From NCBI RefSeq assembly GCF_003032475.1, contig NZ_CP028369.1, forward strand, positions 3,596,001 to 3,660,000: DNA of 64,000 nt, written 5' to 3'. The notes beneath the pieces are model-generated. The model saw only the letters and a program-made list of their open reading frames with translations, ran no database searches and was not told the origin of the DNA. Of this stretch, positions 1-9,593 are shown piece after piece (within the stretch, counting starts at the first letter, position 1; each line of letters begins with the position of its first letter). A program made the translations under genes and the position numbers. Source of the DNA: Streptomyces sp. P3. Lineage in GTDB: Bacteria; Actinomycetota; Actinomycetes; Streptomycetales; Streptomycetaceae.

Positions 1-1820
1 AGCCGGTGGCCCGTCGCGGCCGCCGCGTCGACCAGCGCGTGCGCGACCGTCCGGGCCTCGTCGTGCAGGCCGTAGCGGGCGAGACCCAGCGTGATCAGCG
101 CGTTGTCGTGCGGCCAGACCGACCCGCGGTGGTAGGAGAGCGGGTGGTACGCGGGCTGCCCGGCCGCCAGCGTGCGCACGCCCCAGCCGGAGAAGAAGTC
201 CGGCTCGAGCAGGCGCCGGCCGACCACTTCCCCGTACTCCTTGTCCAGCAGCCCGGACCACAGCAGATGTCCGGCGTCCGAGGCGAGCGCGTCCACCTGG
301 CGGCCCGCGCCGTCCAGGGCGAGTGCCGGGAAGGACCGGCCCGGCATCCAGAAGTCCCGCTGGAAACGGTCGCGCAGGTCGGCGGCCGCCTGTTCCAGCA
401 GGGCCGCGTACGACGCGTCGCCCCACACCGTGCGCGCCGTCCACGCCGTGCGGCGCAGCGCGTCGTAGGCGTATCCCTGGGCCCCGGCCGCCGTCACGGC
501 CCCGGTCGCGCGGACGCCGTCGGCGGAGCAGATGGAACCGGGGGAGTCCTTCCAGTTCTGGTTGGCCAGACCGCCCTGGTCGGCCCGGTAGACCAGGTAG
601 CCGCGGGTGGTGAGCCCGCCGTGGTCCAGCATCCAGCCGACTGCCGCCCGGGCGTGCGGCTCCAGTTGCCGGGCCAGCGCGGTGTCCGCGGTCCGTTCGA
701 CGTACGCGCCGAGCAGGACGAGGAACAGCGGGGTGGCGTCGACCGAGCCGTAGTAACGGCCGAACGGCACCTGCCCGAAGTGCGCGAGTTCGCCGTGCCG
801 TACCTCGTGCACGATCTTGCCGGGCTGGGACACCGTCCGCGGCGACGCCTCGGTGGCCTGGGCCGCGGCCAGCGCCAGCAGCGTGGCCGCGGCCGTGCGG
901 GGGCGGTAGGGGAGCGTGAAGAGGGAGGTGAGGAGGGCGTCGCGGCCCAGCAGGGTCAGGAACCAGGGGGCGCCCGCCGCCGGCACGCGCAGCTCCTCAC
1001 CGTCCGGACCGCTCGCGAGGACCTGGAGCGCGGCCAGGTCCGCGAGGCCGCGGGCGCAGGCGGCGGCCAGGTCGGGCCAGCCGGTGGGGAACGCCACCCC
1101 CTCGGTGAACTCGTCCTCCAGCGCCTGCAGTTGACCGGCCACCGAGGCCGGCGAGCGAGGCACGCGCAAGGCCCGCCGCTCGCCGTGCGGCCGGGCCATC
1201 ACCCGCAGGACCAGCTCGGCCGCACCGTGCGGTTCCAGCTCCAGCCTCCACACCAGACGGCGCGCCCCGGTGCCGGTCTCCTCCACGCCGTCCGGCGCGG
1301 GCTCGGCCGTCACCGTCGTGCAGGACGCCCATGTGCCGCGCCGGTAGCCGAACTCCACCCCGTCGTCGAGGACCTGGCGGCCGCGGACGGCCCCGGTCTT
1401 CGCGTAGGTGCGGTGGTCGGCGCGCAGCTCGAACTGGTCGGCGAAGTCGGCGTCGGCGGTGACCGCGAGACGTACCGTCGTCGCCACCGGACGGTTGCTG
1501 ACCACCCGCAGCGACTCCACGAACGAGCTGTCCCCGACGGCCTGTTCGCGGAAGACCGTGCAGGACGGCGGTTCGTCCCGCCCGCCGCGCGGGACCAGCA
1601 CGCACCGCGCGACGTCCCCGTCCGTCACCGGCGAGAGCGTCTCCGGCACGGCACCGTCGACGGTCAGCTGCCACCGGCTGAGGTGCCGGGCGTCCCGGAC
1701 GAACAGCCCCTCCGGGGACCCGGCGGCCGTGCCGGTCCCCCTGACTCCGCTGATGTCCCCGCGGTCGTCCACGGCGGCGAACGTCCCGCCGTACACGAGC
1801 AGATGGTGCCGGTCCGTCAT
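1..1820 (-). CDS. Glycogen-debranching-type protein, 3' end outside window
   Basis: Reads from ATG at 1820 off the left edge, so about 606 residues are visible and the C-terminus is missing. It starts MTDRHHLLVYGGTFAAVDDR, as in proteins with the glycogen debranching N-terminal domain, followed by an (alpha/alpha)6 catalytic region with GRDALLTS near residue 288, NQNWKDSPGS near 420 and GSVWPHDNALI near 565. These match the amylo-alpha-1,6-glucosidase-like family; the substrate cannot be deduced. Its start overlaps the stop of the upstream hydrolase gene by 4 bases (ATGA), so the two are probably co-transcribed and translationally coupled. It is probably cytosolic because no signal peptide is seen. 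Confidence 0.85.
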   Translation of the reverse strand, partial: MTDRHHLLVYGGTFAAVDDRGDISGVRGTGTAAGSPEGLFVRDARHLSRWQLTVDGAVPETLSPVTDGDVARCVLVPRGGRDEPPSCTVFREQAVGDSSFVESLRVVSNRPVATTVRLAVTADADFADQFELRADHRTYAKTGAVRGRQVLDDGVEFGYRRGTWASCTTVTAEPAPDGVEETGTGARRLVWRLELEPHGAAELVLRVMARPHGERRALRVPRSPASVAGQLQALEDEFTEGVAFPTGWPDLAAACARGLADLAALQVLASGPDGEELRVPAAGAPWFLTLLGRDALLTSLFTLPYRPRTAAATLLALAAAQATEASPRTVSQPGKIVHEVRHGELAHFGQVPFGRYYGSVDATPLFLVLLGAYVERTADTALARQLEPHARAAVGWMLDHGGLTTRGYLVYRADQGGLANQNWKDSPGSICSADGVRATGAVTAAGAQGYAYDALRRTAWTARTVWGDASYAALLEQAAADLRDRFQRDFWMPGRSFPALALDGAGRQVDALASDAGHLLWSGLLDKEYGEVVGRRLLEPDFFSGWGVRTLAAGQPAYHPLSYHRGSVWPHDNALITLGLARYGLHDEARTVAHALVDAAAATGHR

Positions 1821-3439
1821 ACCAGGTCCCCTCCCTCGGTACCGGTGCCCGGCCCGTCCCGGTGGACGAGGTCGAGCGTGAGCGCGGCCGTCCAGCTGAA
1901 GCCGGTCGTGCCGCAGGCCTCGCCGGTGTACGGGTCCACGTACTCGGCGAAGTCCGAGGAGCCCGCGAGGTCGAGCACCGCCCGGCGCAGCGCCTCTGCC
2001 CCGGCGTGCTCGCCGTGCAGCGCGAGCCCCCGCTCCAGCAGCCAGCTCGTGTTGAACCAGGCCGGGCCGCGCCAGTAGCGCTGCGGGTCGAAAGCCTCGC
2101 CGAGCAGGTCGTAGCTGGGCACGAGGCGGGTGGCGGAGCCCAGCCCGAAGTGCGGGCCGCGCAGGGTCCGTACGAGGCCGGCGGCGACCTCGTGCGGCAG
2201 CCCGGGCAGCAGGAGCGGGACGAGACCGGAGACGCCGCGCTCCGGCACGAGGTCCCCGCCGATCACGTCCCGGCAGAAGAACATGCCCTCCGCCGGATCC
2301 CACAGCCGCTCGACGAGCGCCGCCGTCAGCCGCTCCGCGCGCGTGCGGCGGGCCGCGCCCGTCGCCCCCAGCTCGTCCGCGATGTGCGCGAGCGCGTACT
2401 CGGACGCGATGAGCAGCGCGTTGAACGAGGGGTCCTCGACGGCGAAGCCGTCGGCGTGGCCCGTGTCGGTGCGACCTGTGCGGGTGCGGCTTGGCTCGGT
2501 GCGACCTGTGCGGGTGCGGTCCGGGTCGGCGTAGCCCGCGTCCCGGTACTCCGTCGCGAGCCGGACGTACCGCCCGTAGTCCAGGTCCGTCGGACGGTCC
2601 TCGGCCGCGCCGTGATCGAGGTCGGCGCGGCGGAACGAGCGGGCGGGAGCGGGGGTGATCCGGGCGAGCGGGGCGTCCCAGCTCGGGGAGTTGTCCATAC
2701 CCTGCTCCCACGGGTGGACGACCGATGCCAGCCCGCCGCCCCCCAGGTCGCGCCGGTGCACCAGATAGCGGTGCCAGGCGGCCAGCCGCGGGTACACCCG
2801 GGCGAGGAAGCCGCGGGCCCGTGAGAGCCCCGGATCGGCGCGGTGCACCAGCCAGGCCGCGAGCGCGTGCACCGGTGGCTGCACGATGCCGGAGGTCTGT
2901 ACGGTGCGCGGGGCGCCCGCAGCGCGCCCCGCGGTCGAGGAACGCCAGAAGTCGGGGCTCGGGAAGTACGCGTCGAGCGGCACGGAGGGGTTGAAGACGA
3001 TGTGCGGGATGCGCCCGTCGCCCCATTGGGCCTTCAGCAGCGTCTCCAGCTCGGTCTGCGCCCGGCGCGGCGAGACGTGCCGCAGTCCGATGGCGACGAA
3101 CGCCGAGTCCCAGGACCACTGGTGCGGGTACAGGCCGCGTGAGGGAACCGTCGACGTGCCGGTCCAGTTGGCGTCCAGCACCGCCACCGCCCTCCTGTGC
3201 AGAACACGGAGGGATGCCGACCCGCCGCCGGGCGACGCGGTCGCTTCCCCGCCGACCGTGCCTGTGACGCCTGTACCGCCCGTGACGCCTGTGATGCCTG
3301 CGGCACCTGTGACACCTGTGAGGCTTGCGTCTTCGGTGACATATGTGACATCCGTGATGTCCGTGACAGCTGCGTCGCCTGAGAGACGTGCGACGGCGGG
3401 CTCGGCCGCGTTGACGACGAGCTGGGCGGTGCGATCCAC
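1817..3439 (-). CDS. MGH1-like (GH63-related) glycoside hydrolase
   Basis: A 540-residue protein starting at GTG 3439 with GGGGAG upstream. The catalytic-type region has SRGLYPHQWSWDSAF near residue 100, FNPSVPLDAYFPSP near 150 and YWRGPAWFNTSWLLERG near 450, which are typical of (alpha/alpha)6 hydrolases annotated as mannosylglycerate-hydrolase-like. It probably hydrolyses a small glycoside in the cytoplasm; the substrate is unknown. Two in-frame low-complexity repeats interrupt it: a Thr/Gly/Val-rich stretch near residues 22-60 and an Arg/Thr-rich decapeptide repeat near residues 305-325. It is first in an operon with the debranching-type gene and divergent from a ROK regulator, which may control it. 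Confidence 0.8.
   Translation of the reverse strand: MDRTAQLVVNAAEPAVARLSGDAAVTDITDVTYVTEDASLTGVTGAAGITGVTGGTGVTGTVGGEATASPGGGSASLRVLHRRAVAVLDANWTGTSTVPSRGLYPHQWSWDSAFVAIGLRHVSPRRAQTELETLLKAQWGDGRIPHIVFNPSVPLDAYFPSPDFWRSSTAGRAAGAPRTVQTSGIVQPPVHALAAWLVHRADPGLSRARGFLARVYPRLAAWHRYLVHRRDLGGGGLASVVHPWEQGMDNSPSWDAPLARITPAPARSFRRADLDHGAAEDRPTDLDYGRYVRLATEYRDAGYADPDRTRTGRTEPSRTRTGRTDTGHADGFAVEDPSFNALLIASEYALAHIADELGATGAARRTRAERLTAALVERLWDPAEGMFFCRDVIGGDLVPERGVSGLVPLLLPGLPHEVAAGLVRTLRGPHFGLGSATRLVPSYDLLGEAFDPQRYWRGPAWFNTSWLLERGLALHGEHAGAEALRRAVLDLAGSSDFAEYVDPYTGEACGTTGFSWTAALTLDLVHRDGPGTGTEGGDLV
2466..2525 (-). repeat. 30-bp tandem repeat inside the hydrolase gene
   Basis: Two adjacent copies of a 30-base unit beginning TCGGTGCGACCTGTGCGGG on the plus strand. 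The unit is ten codons long, so the reading frame is kept and the protein gains an RTRTGRT-type repeat. Confidence 0.85.
3258..3375 (-). repeat. Degenerate GTGACGCCT-type repeat coding for a Thr/Gly/Val stretch
   Basis: Many imperfect copies of a 9-12 base unit such as GTGACGCCTGTG. On the minus strand it encodes TGVTG-like repeats in the N-terminal part of the hydrolase. Normal family sequence is recognisable on both sides, so this is an in-frame expansion. Confidence 0.75.
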
Positions 3440-3569
3440 ACGGGGCTCCCCGAAGACGACGAGACCACCGCGCGCGGCAGGGCTCGGCGATGGCTACCGT
3501 AGAGTTACGTCTATTTAACACGCAGAACCCAATATGTAATGCAGGCTTGATGAACACAAGGGGGTGCGC
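3440..3569. promoter_or_regulatory. Divergent promoter region between hydrolase operon and ROK gene
   Basis: A 130-base spacer between divergent genes, less GC-rich in its middle. On the plus strand TTAACA (about 3515) and TAATGC (about 3537) are spaced like weak -35/-10 elements. ROK regulators usually act on adjacent sugar genes, so an operator is likely here, but I see no clear palindrome. Confidence 0.35.
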
Positions 3570-4769
3570 ATGACGGGGCGAGGCCAGGGCAGCGCCGGAG
3601 ATCTGCTCGAACTGGTCCGCACGGGCCGCGCGACCACCCGCGGCGCCCTCCAGCAGGCCACCGGACTCTCCCGCGCCACCGTGGGCCAGCGCCTGGACCG
3701 ACTGTTCCGCGCGGGCTGGCTGCGCGAGGGTGCCGGCGGCCCGGTGGACTCCCCGCTGGGTGGCCGCCCCTCCATCACCCTCGAGTTCGACGACGCCCAC
3801 GCGGTCGTCCTCGCGGCGGACCTGGACACCAGACACGCGCGTGCCGCCGTCCTGACGCTGACCGGGGAGATCCTTGCGGAGCGCGGCGGCACGCTGGTCG
3901 TCGAGGACGGCCCGGACGCGGTGCTCGGCGCGCTCGGCGGCTGGTTCGCCGGCCTGCTCGAGCAGGCCGGCCACCTGCCGGAAGAGGTCTGCGGCATCGG
4001 ACTCGGCGTCCCCGGACCCGTGGACTCCGGGACCGGGCGGGTGGTCCAGCCGCCGATCATGCCGGGCTGGGACGGCTACGACATACGGGGCCGCCTGTCC
4101 CGTGCCTTCACGGAGCGGAGCGGCGCACCTGCCGCGGTCCCGGTCCTCGTCGACAACGACGCGAACCTCATGGCATATGGCGAACAGCGCACCGGACACC
4201 CCGACTGCTCGGCGTTCGTGCTGGTCAAGGTGTCGACCGGCATCGGCGCCGGAGTGGTGGTCGACGGTGCGATCTTCCGGGGCGTGGACGGCGGGGCCGG
4301 CGACATCGGGCACATCCGGGTGGGCGCGGACGCGCTGTGCCGCTGCGGTTCGCACGGCTGCCTCGCGGCCGTCGCCAGCGGAGGCGCCGTGGCCCGCCGG
4401 CTGGCGGAGGCGGGGGTGCCGGCGGCGTCCGGCTCGGATGTGCGCGACCTGCTCGCCGCCGGGCACCCCGAGGCGGCCGCGCTGGCCCGCGAGGCGGGCC
4501 GCCGCGTCGGGGACGTGCTCGCCACGGTCGTGACGCTGCTGAACCCCGGTGTGCTGATGATCGCCGGGGATCTGGCCGGAACCGCGTTCCTCACCGGCGT
4601 GCGCGAGCTGCTCTACCAGCGCGCGCTGCCCCGCTCCACGGCCCGGCTGGACGTGGTGACCTCGCGGTTGGGGGAGCGGGCGGGCCTGGTGGGGGCGGGA
4701 GCGCTGGTGGTGGAGCACCTGTACACGCCCGAGCGGGCCGAGGCGCGGTTGCTGGCCCTGGGGGTGTGA
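3570..4769 (+). CDS. ROK-family transcriptional regulator
   Basis: About 399 residues. ATG 3570 is preferred over GTG 3564 because AAGGGGG lies five bases before it. An N-terminal winged helix (TTRGALQQATGLSRATVGQR, residues 20-45) is followed by a ROK sugar-kinase-like domain with GIGLGVPGPVD near 150 and VLVDNDANLMAYGEQ near 195. The zinc motif reads CRCGSHGCLAAVAS, with Ala where the family normally has Glu, and the first phosphate-binding loop (DLDTRHAR) is degenerate. It is therefore likely a sugar-responsive repressor without kinase activity. Divergent to two sugar hydrolase genes, its probable targets. Confidence 0.88.
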   Translation: MTGRGQGSAGDLLELVRTGRATTRGALQQATGLSRATVGQRLDRLFRAGWLREGAGGPVDSPLGGRPSITLEFDDAHAVVLAADLDTRHARAAVLTLTGEILAERGGTLVVEDGPDAVLGALGGWFAGLLEQAGHLPEEVCGIGLGVPGPVDSGTGRVVQPPIMPGWDGYDIRGRLSRAFTERSGAPAAVPVLVDNDANLMAYGEQRTGHPDCSAFVLVKVSTGIGAGVVVDGAIFRGVDGGAGDIGHIRVGADALCRCGSHGCLAAVASGGAVARRLAEAGVPAASGSDVRDLLAAGHPEAAALAREAGRRVGDVLATVVTLLNPGVLMIAGDLAGTAFLTGVRELLYQRALPRSTARLDVVTSRLGERAGLVGAGALVVEHLYTPERAEARLLALGV

Positions 4770-4935
4770 GGGACGCTCGTGTGACGGGGTGCTCGCGTGT
4801 TGGGTGCTCATGCATCGGGTGCTGGTGCGACGGACCTCGCTCGACGGCTCGTACGACGGATCTCCCGCGTCGGGTGCTCGTGGGTCACGTACTCGTGGGT
4901 CGCGTGCTGTCGCGTGCTCGTGTGACGGGCGGGTT
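4770..4935 (+). repeat. Degenerate GGGTGCTCGTG repeat tract
   Basis: The first part of a 586-base gene-free gap downstream of the ROK gene. It holds imperfect copies of GGGTGCTCGTG and CGTGTGACGG. No gene is supported in 4770-5355; the only longer reading frame (minus strand, 4808-5155) has no recognisable content. Confidence 0.6.
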
Positions 4936-5018
4936 TCCGTCGCCCGGCCGCGTTGACGGGGCGTCCGCCGGGGTGTCCGCATGGTGACATGAGGAGGCCT
5001 GAAGAAGCGTGATTCTCG

Positions 5019-5097
5019 CCACCCCTGAGGGGAGTGGTGCTCAGATGAGCAAATCGAGGGCGACTGCACTTCTCCAAGGAGTGGCACTGAGTGCCAC
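5019..5097 (+). promoter_or_regulatory. Cluster of three dyads upstream of ppdK
   Basis: Three inverted repeats in 80 bases: CCACCCC paired with GGGG-A-GTGG (5019-5037), the palindrome TGCTCAGATGAGCA (5038-5051), and GTGGCAC-TGA-GTGCCAC (5081-5097). They could be protein-binding operators or RNA hairpins in a long leader. The palindromes fit no regulator I can name with confidence. Confidence 0.5.
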
Positions 5098-5281
5098 CAG
5101 GTGATCGTTCATCGATCGAAAACAATCGCGCCACTCGACGCTCATGTGAGCGCAATAGGCGACGGATGGGAGATGCTTGCGTTCAAGAGGTGAAAACATC
5201 GACTGCCCTGCGCTTGCCAAGCCTTGACTTTCGATCCGCTGGCGGACGGCTGGTTACGCGCGTATGACGTGCAAGTGGACG

Positions 5282-5351
5282 TACCCAGAAGCCTTTGATC
5301 TGGGTATGTTCCTGCCCGTCAGGGCAGCCACCGCGTCCTCGAGGAGTCGAG
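5282..5351 (+). promoter_or_regulatory. Structured ppdK leader with three hairpins, ribosome site in the last loop
   Basis: Three consecutive perfect hairpins precede the ppdK start: TACCCAG/CTGGGTA (5282-5288 with 5300-5306), CTGCCC-GTCA-GGGCAG (5312-5327), and CTCGA-GGAG-TCGAG (5338-5351). The loop of the last is the probable Shine-Dalgarno sequence, ending nine bases before the GTG start. This arrangement suggests post-transcriptional control, but no ligand-binding fold is recognised. Confidence 0.55.
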
Positions 5352-5355
5352 ACCC

Positions 5356-8103
<2,748 letters not shown>

Positions 8104-8175
8104 CCCCTCCGGGCAACGAACCCCGGGACCGCCGCCGGTCCCCGACCCTCACCGATCGACGGTGGCCCCGGCCCA

Positions 8176-8215
8176 CAAGAAGGACGGCACCCTGTGCGGG
8201 GGTGCCGTCTTCTTG
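8176..8215 (+). terminator. Terminator downstream of ppdK
   Basis: CAAGAAG(G)ACGGCACCC pairs with GGGTGCCGTCTTCTTG around a 7-base loop, with a single bulged G. It lies 72 bases after the ppdK stop codon. Confidence 0.88.
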
Positions 8216-8413
8216 CGTTCGCGGTGGCATGGCGCGTGCGAACGCCGTCACACGCGAGCCGAGAGTGCCCCTTCTTGTTTCCGACGGTCTGGCTGGAAGT
8301 CGATCACCTGATGTGGTGGTTACGCGGTGATAGATCGTTTCTGTCAACATACGCACCGCTACAGTCCGTTACTCAAGGCGACGACAGTGTCGCTGGTGGT
8401 GATGGAGGTATGC
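8216..8413. other. Gene-free interval ahead of the interrupted secreted-protein gene
   Basis: No convincing gene is seen here. The stretch from about 8315 to 8400 is richer in A/T than its surroundings and probably carries the promoter of the following gene, which has GGAGGT at 8404-8409. Confidence 0.4.
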
Positions 8414-8842
8414 GTGAAGAGGGCAGTGCTCGGCGTGGCTTCAGTGGGCCTGGTGCTCAGCGCGGCGGTGGCAGCGTTCGCCTCGCCGGCGAGGGGGGAG
8501 ATTTCGACGCTTGAAACGGCAGGGGTGGCGTTCACGGGGGGATAGTACGTATTCAATCGGCCGGGCGTAAATCACGGGGCGTTTGAATGGTCTGGGCGAC
8601 TCCTGGATGTGATCTCCAGCGACCGACACAACGTCTACGTCGAGGTAAAGGTTCAGGGGCACGGCTGGGTACGCTATTACGGTAAGCAGCGGAGTGCAGT
8701 GGAGCTGCATAAATTCAATTGGAATGGTGCTCAGCGGTATACAGGGGAGGCCAGGCTTCGAGCCTGTCGTGACCGCGGCACCCTTCGGCCGGACAACTGT
8801 ATGCGATCAAAGATGCTCACCTACGACTGGGATCATGGCTGA
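8414..8842 (+). pseudogene. Small secreted protein interrupted by an in-frame TAG
   Basis: From GTG 8414, behind GGAGGT, the frame encodes a clear signal peptide (VKRAVLGVASVGLVLSAAVA) and reaches TAG at 8543-8545. In the same frame it continues open from YVFNRPGVNHGAFEW through NVYVEVKVQGHGWVRYYGK to a TGA at 8840-8842. Without the TAG the product would be about 142 residues, an exported protein with Tyr/Trp-rich beta-type sequence and two Cys near the end. A point mutation (for example from CAG or TGG) is the simplest explanation; readthrough or a sequencing error is possible. A/T-rich codons are more frequent than in neighbouring housekeeping genes. It lies just upstream of an ABC transporter pair. 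The family is not recognised. Confidence 0.65.
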
Positions 8843-8855
8843 GGGCTTCGGAAAT

Positions 8856-8887
8856 CCCGGGTCCAGGTAAATCAACCTGGCCCCGGG
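8856..8887 (+). terminator. Hairpin abutting the ABC ATPase start
   Basis: CCCGGG-T-CCAGGT pairs with ACCTGG-C-CCCGGG: 12 pairs, one mismatch and a 6-base loop. It ends only seven bases before the TTG start of the next gene and has no U-tract. It may terminate the upstream gene or act as an attenuator. Confidence 0.6.
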
Positions 8888-8894
8888 CTCCTGA

Positions 8895-9593
8895 TTGGGG
8901 AACGAAATCAATACGTCAGAAGTCCTGTCCGCTAGAGGTGTTGATCTCCTCTACGGTGAAACGCTAGCTGTTCGGAACGCTGAGATCTCTCTTGGTCGAG
9001 GAGAAGTTGTGGCGATCACTGGGCAGAGCGGTTCTGGAAAGTCGTCCTTGCTCTACTGCCTCGCTGGCGTACTCCCGGTCAGCCGTGGAGAGGTTCGCTT
9101 TGCAGGTCGTGCTCTCGGTGATCTCGACGATGAGGGGCTCAGTGCCCTCCGTCGTGAGCAGTTCGGGTTTGTCTTTCAATACGGAGAGCTATTGCCTGAG
9201 TTGACGGTCGAGGAGAATGCGGCGCTGCCGCTGCGCCTTGCCGGACAGCGAAAAGCTCAAGCGCTTGCCGTAGCTGGTGAGGTACTTGATCGTCTCGGTC
9301 TCGCGAAACTTCGGGAACGTCGCCCATCGCAGGTTTCAGGCGGGCAATGTCAGCGTGTGGCCGTCGCTCGGGCCTTGGTGCACAAACCTGCCGTTGTGTT
9401 TGCCGATGAGCCCACTGGTTCGCTCGATAGCGGCAACGCCGCTGCTGTTTTGGAAGAATTCCTGAGCCTGGCGCGCTCGCAGGGGACGGCGGTTGTGCTT
9501 GTGACTCATGATTCTCAGGTGGCAGCCCGGGCTGATATTCGCTACACCATGTGCGATGGCGAGCTCAAAGAAGAGGTATGTGAAGCATCGTGA
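8895..9593 (+). CDS. ABC transporter ATP-binding protein (MacB/LolD type)
   Basis: A 232-residue ATPase with Walker A GQSGSGKSS near residue 43, signature VSGGQCQR near 148, Walker B VVFADEPTGSLD near 168 and the H-loop in THD near 203. The best available start is TTG 8895; there is no good ribosome site because a stable hairpin ends seven bases upstream, and no other in-frame start precedes Walker A. It overlaps the permease gene by 4 bases (GTGA). With its FtsX-like partner it likely forms an ATP-driven extrusion or signalling complex; substrate unknown. Codon use is less GC-biased than in the flanking genes. Confidence 0.9.
   Translation: MGNEINTSEVLSARGVDLLYGETLAVRNAEISLGRGEVVAITGQSGSGKSSLLYCLAGVLPVSRGEVRFAGRALGDLDDEGLSALRREQFGFVFQYGELLPELTVEENAALPLRLAGQRKAQALAVAGEVLDRLGLAKLRERRPSQVSGGQCQRVAVARALVHKPAVVFADEPTGSLDSGNAAAVLEEFLSLARSQGTAVVLVTHDSQVAARADIRYTMCDGELKEEVCEAS

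Noticed and set aside
6..2078. 690-codon plus-strand frame at the left edge
   Set aside because: Arg/Gly/Pro-rich shadow of the two hydrolase genes on the minus strand; it lacks a ribosome site and any motif.
5081..5097. GTGGCAC-TGA-GTGCCAC considered as a CIRCE (HrcA) element
   Set aside because: CIRCE has a 9-base spacer and TTAGCACTC arms; here the spacer is 3 bases and no heat-shock gene follows.
4808..5155. 115-codon minus-strand frame in the ppdK upstream gap
   Set aside because: Repeat-derived (HEY/HEHPTRE) and no family match, signal or ribosome site; it overlaps the dyad cluster.
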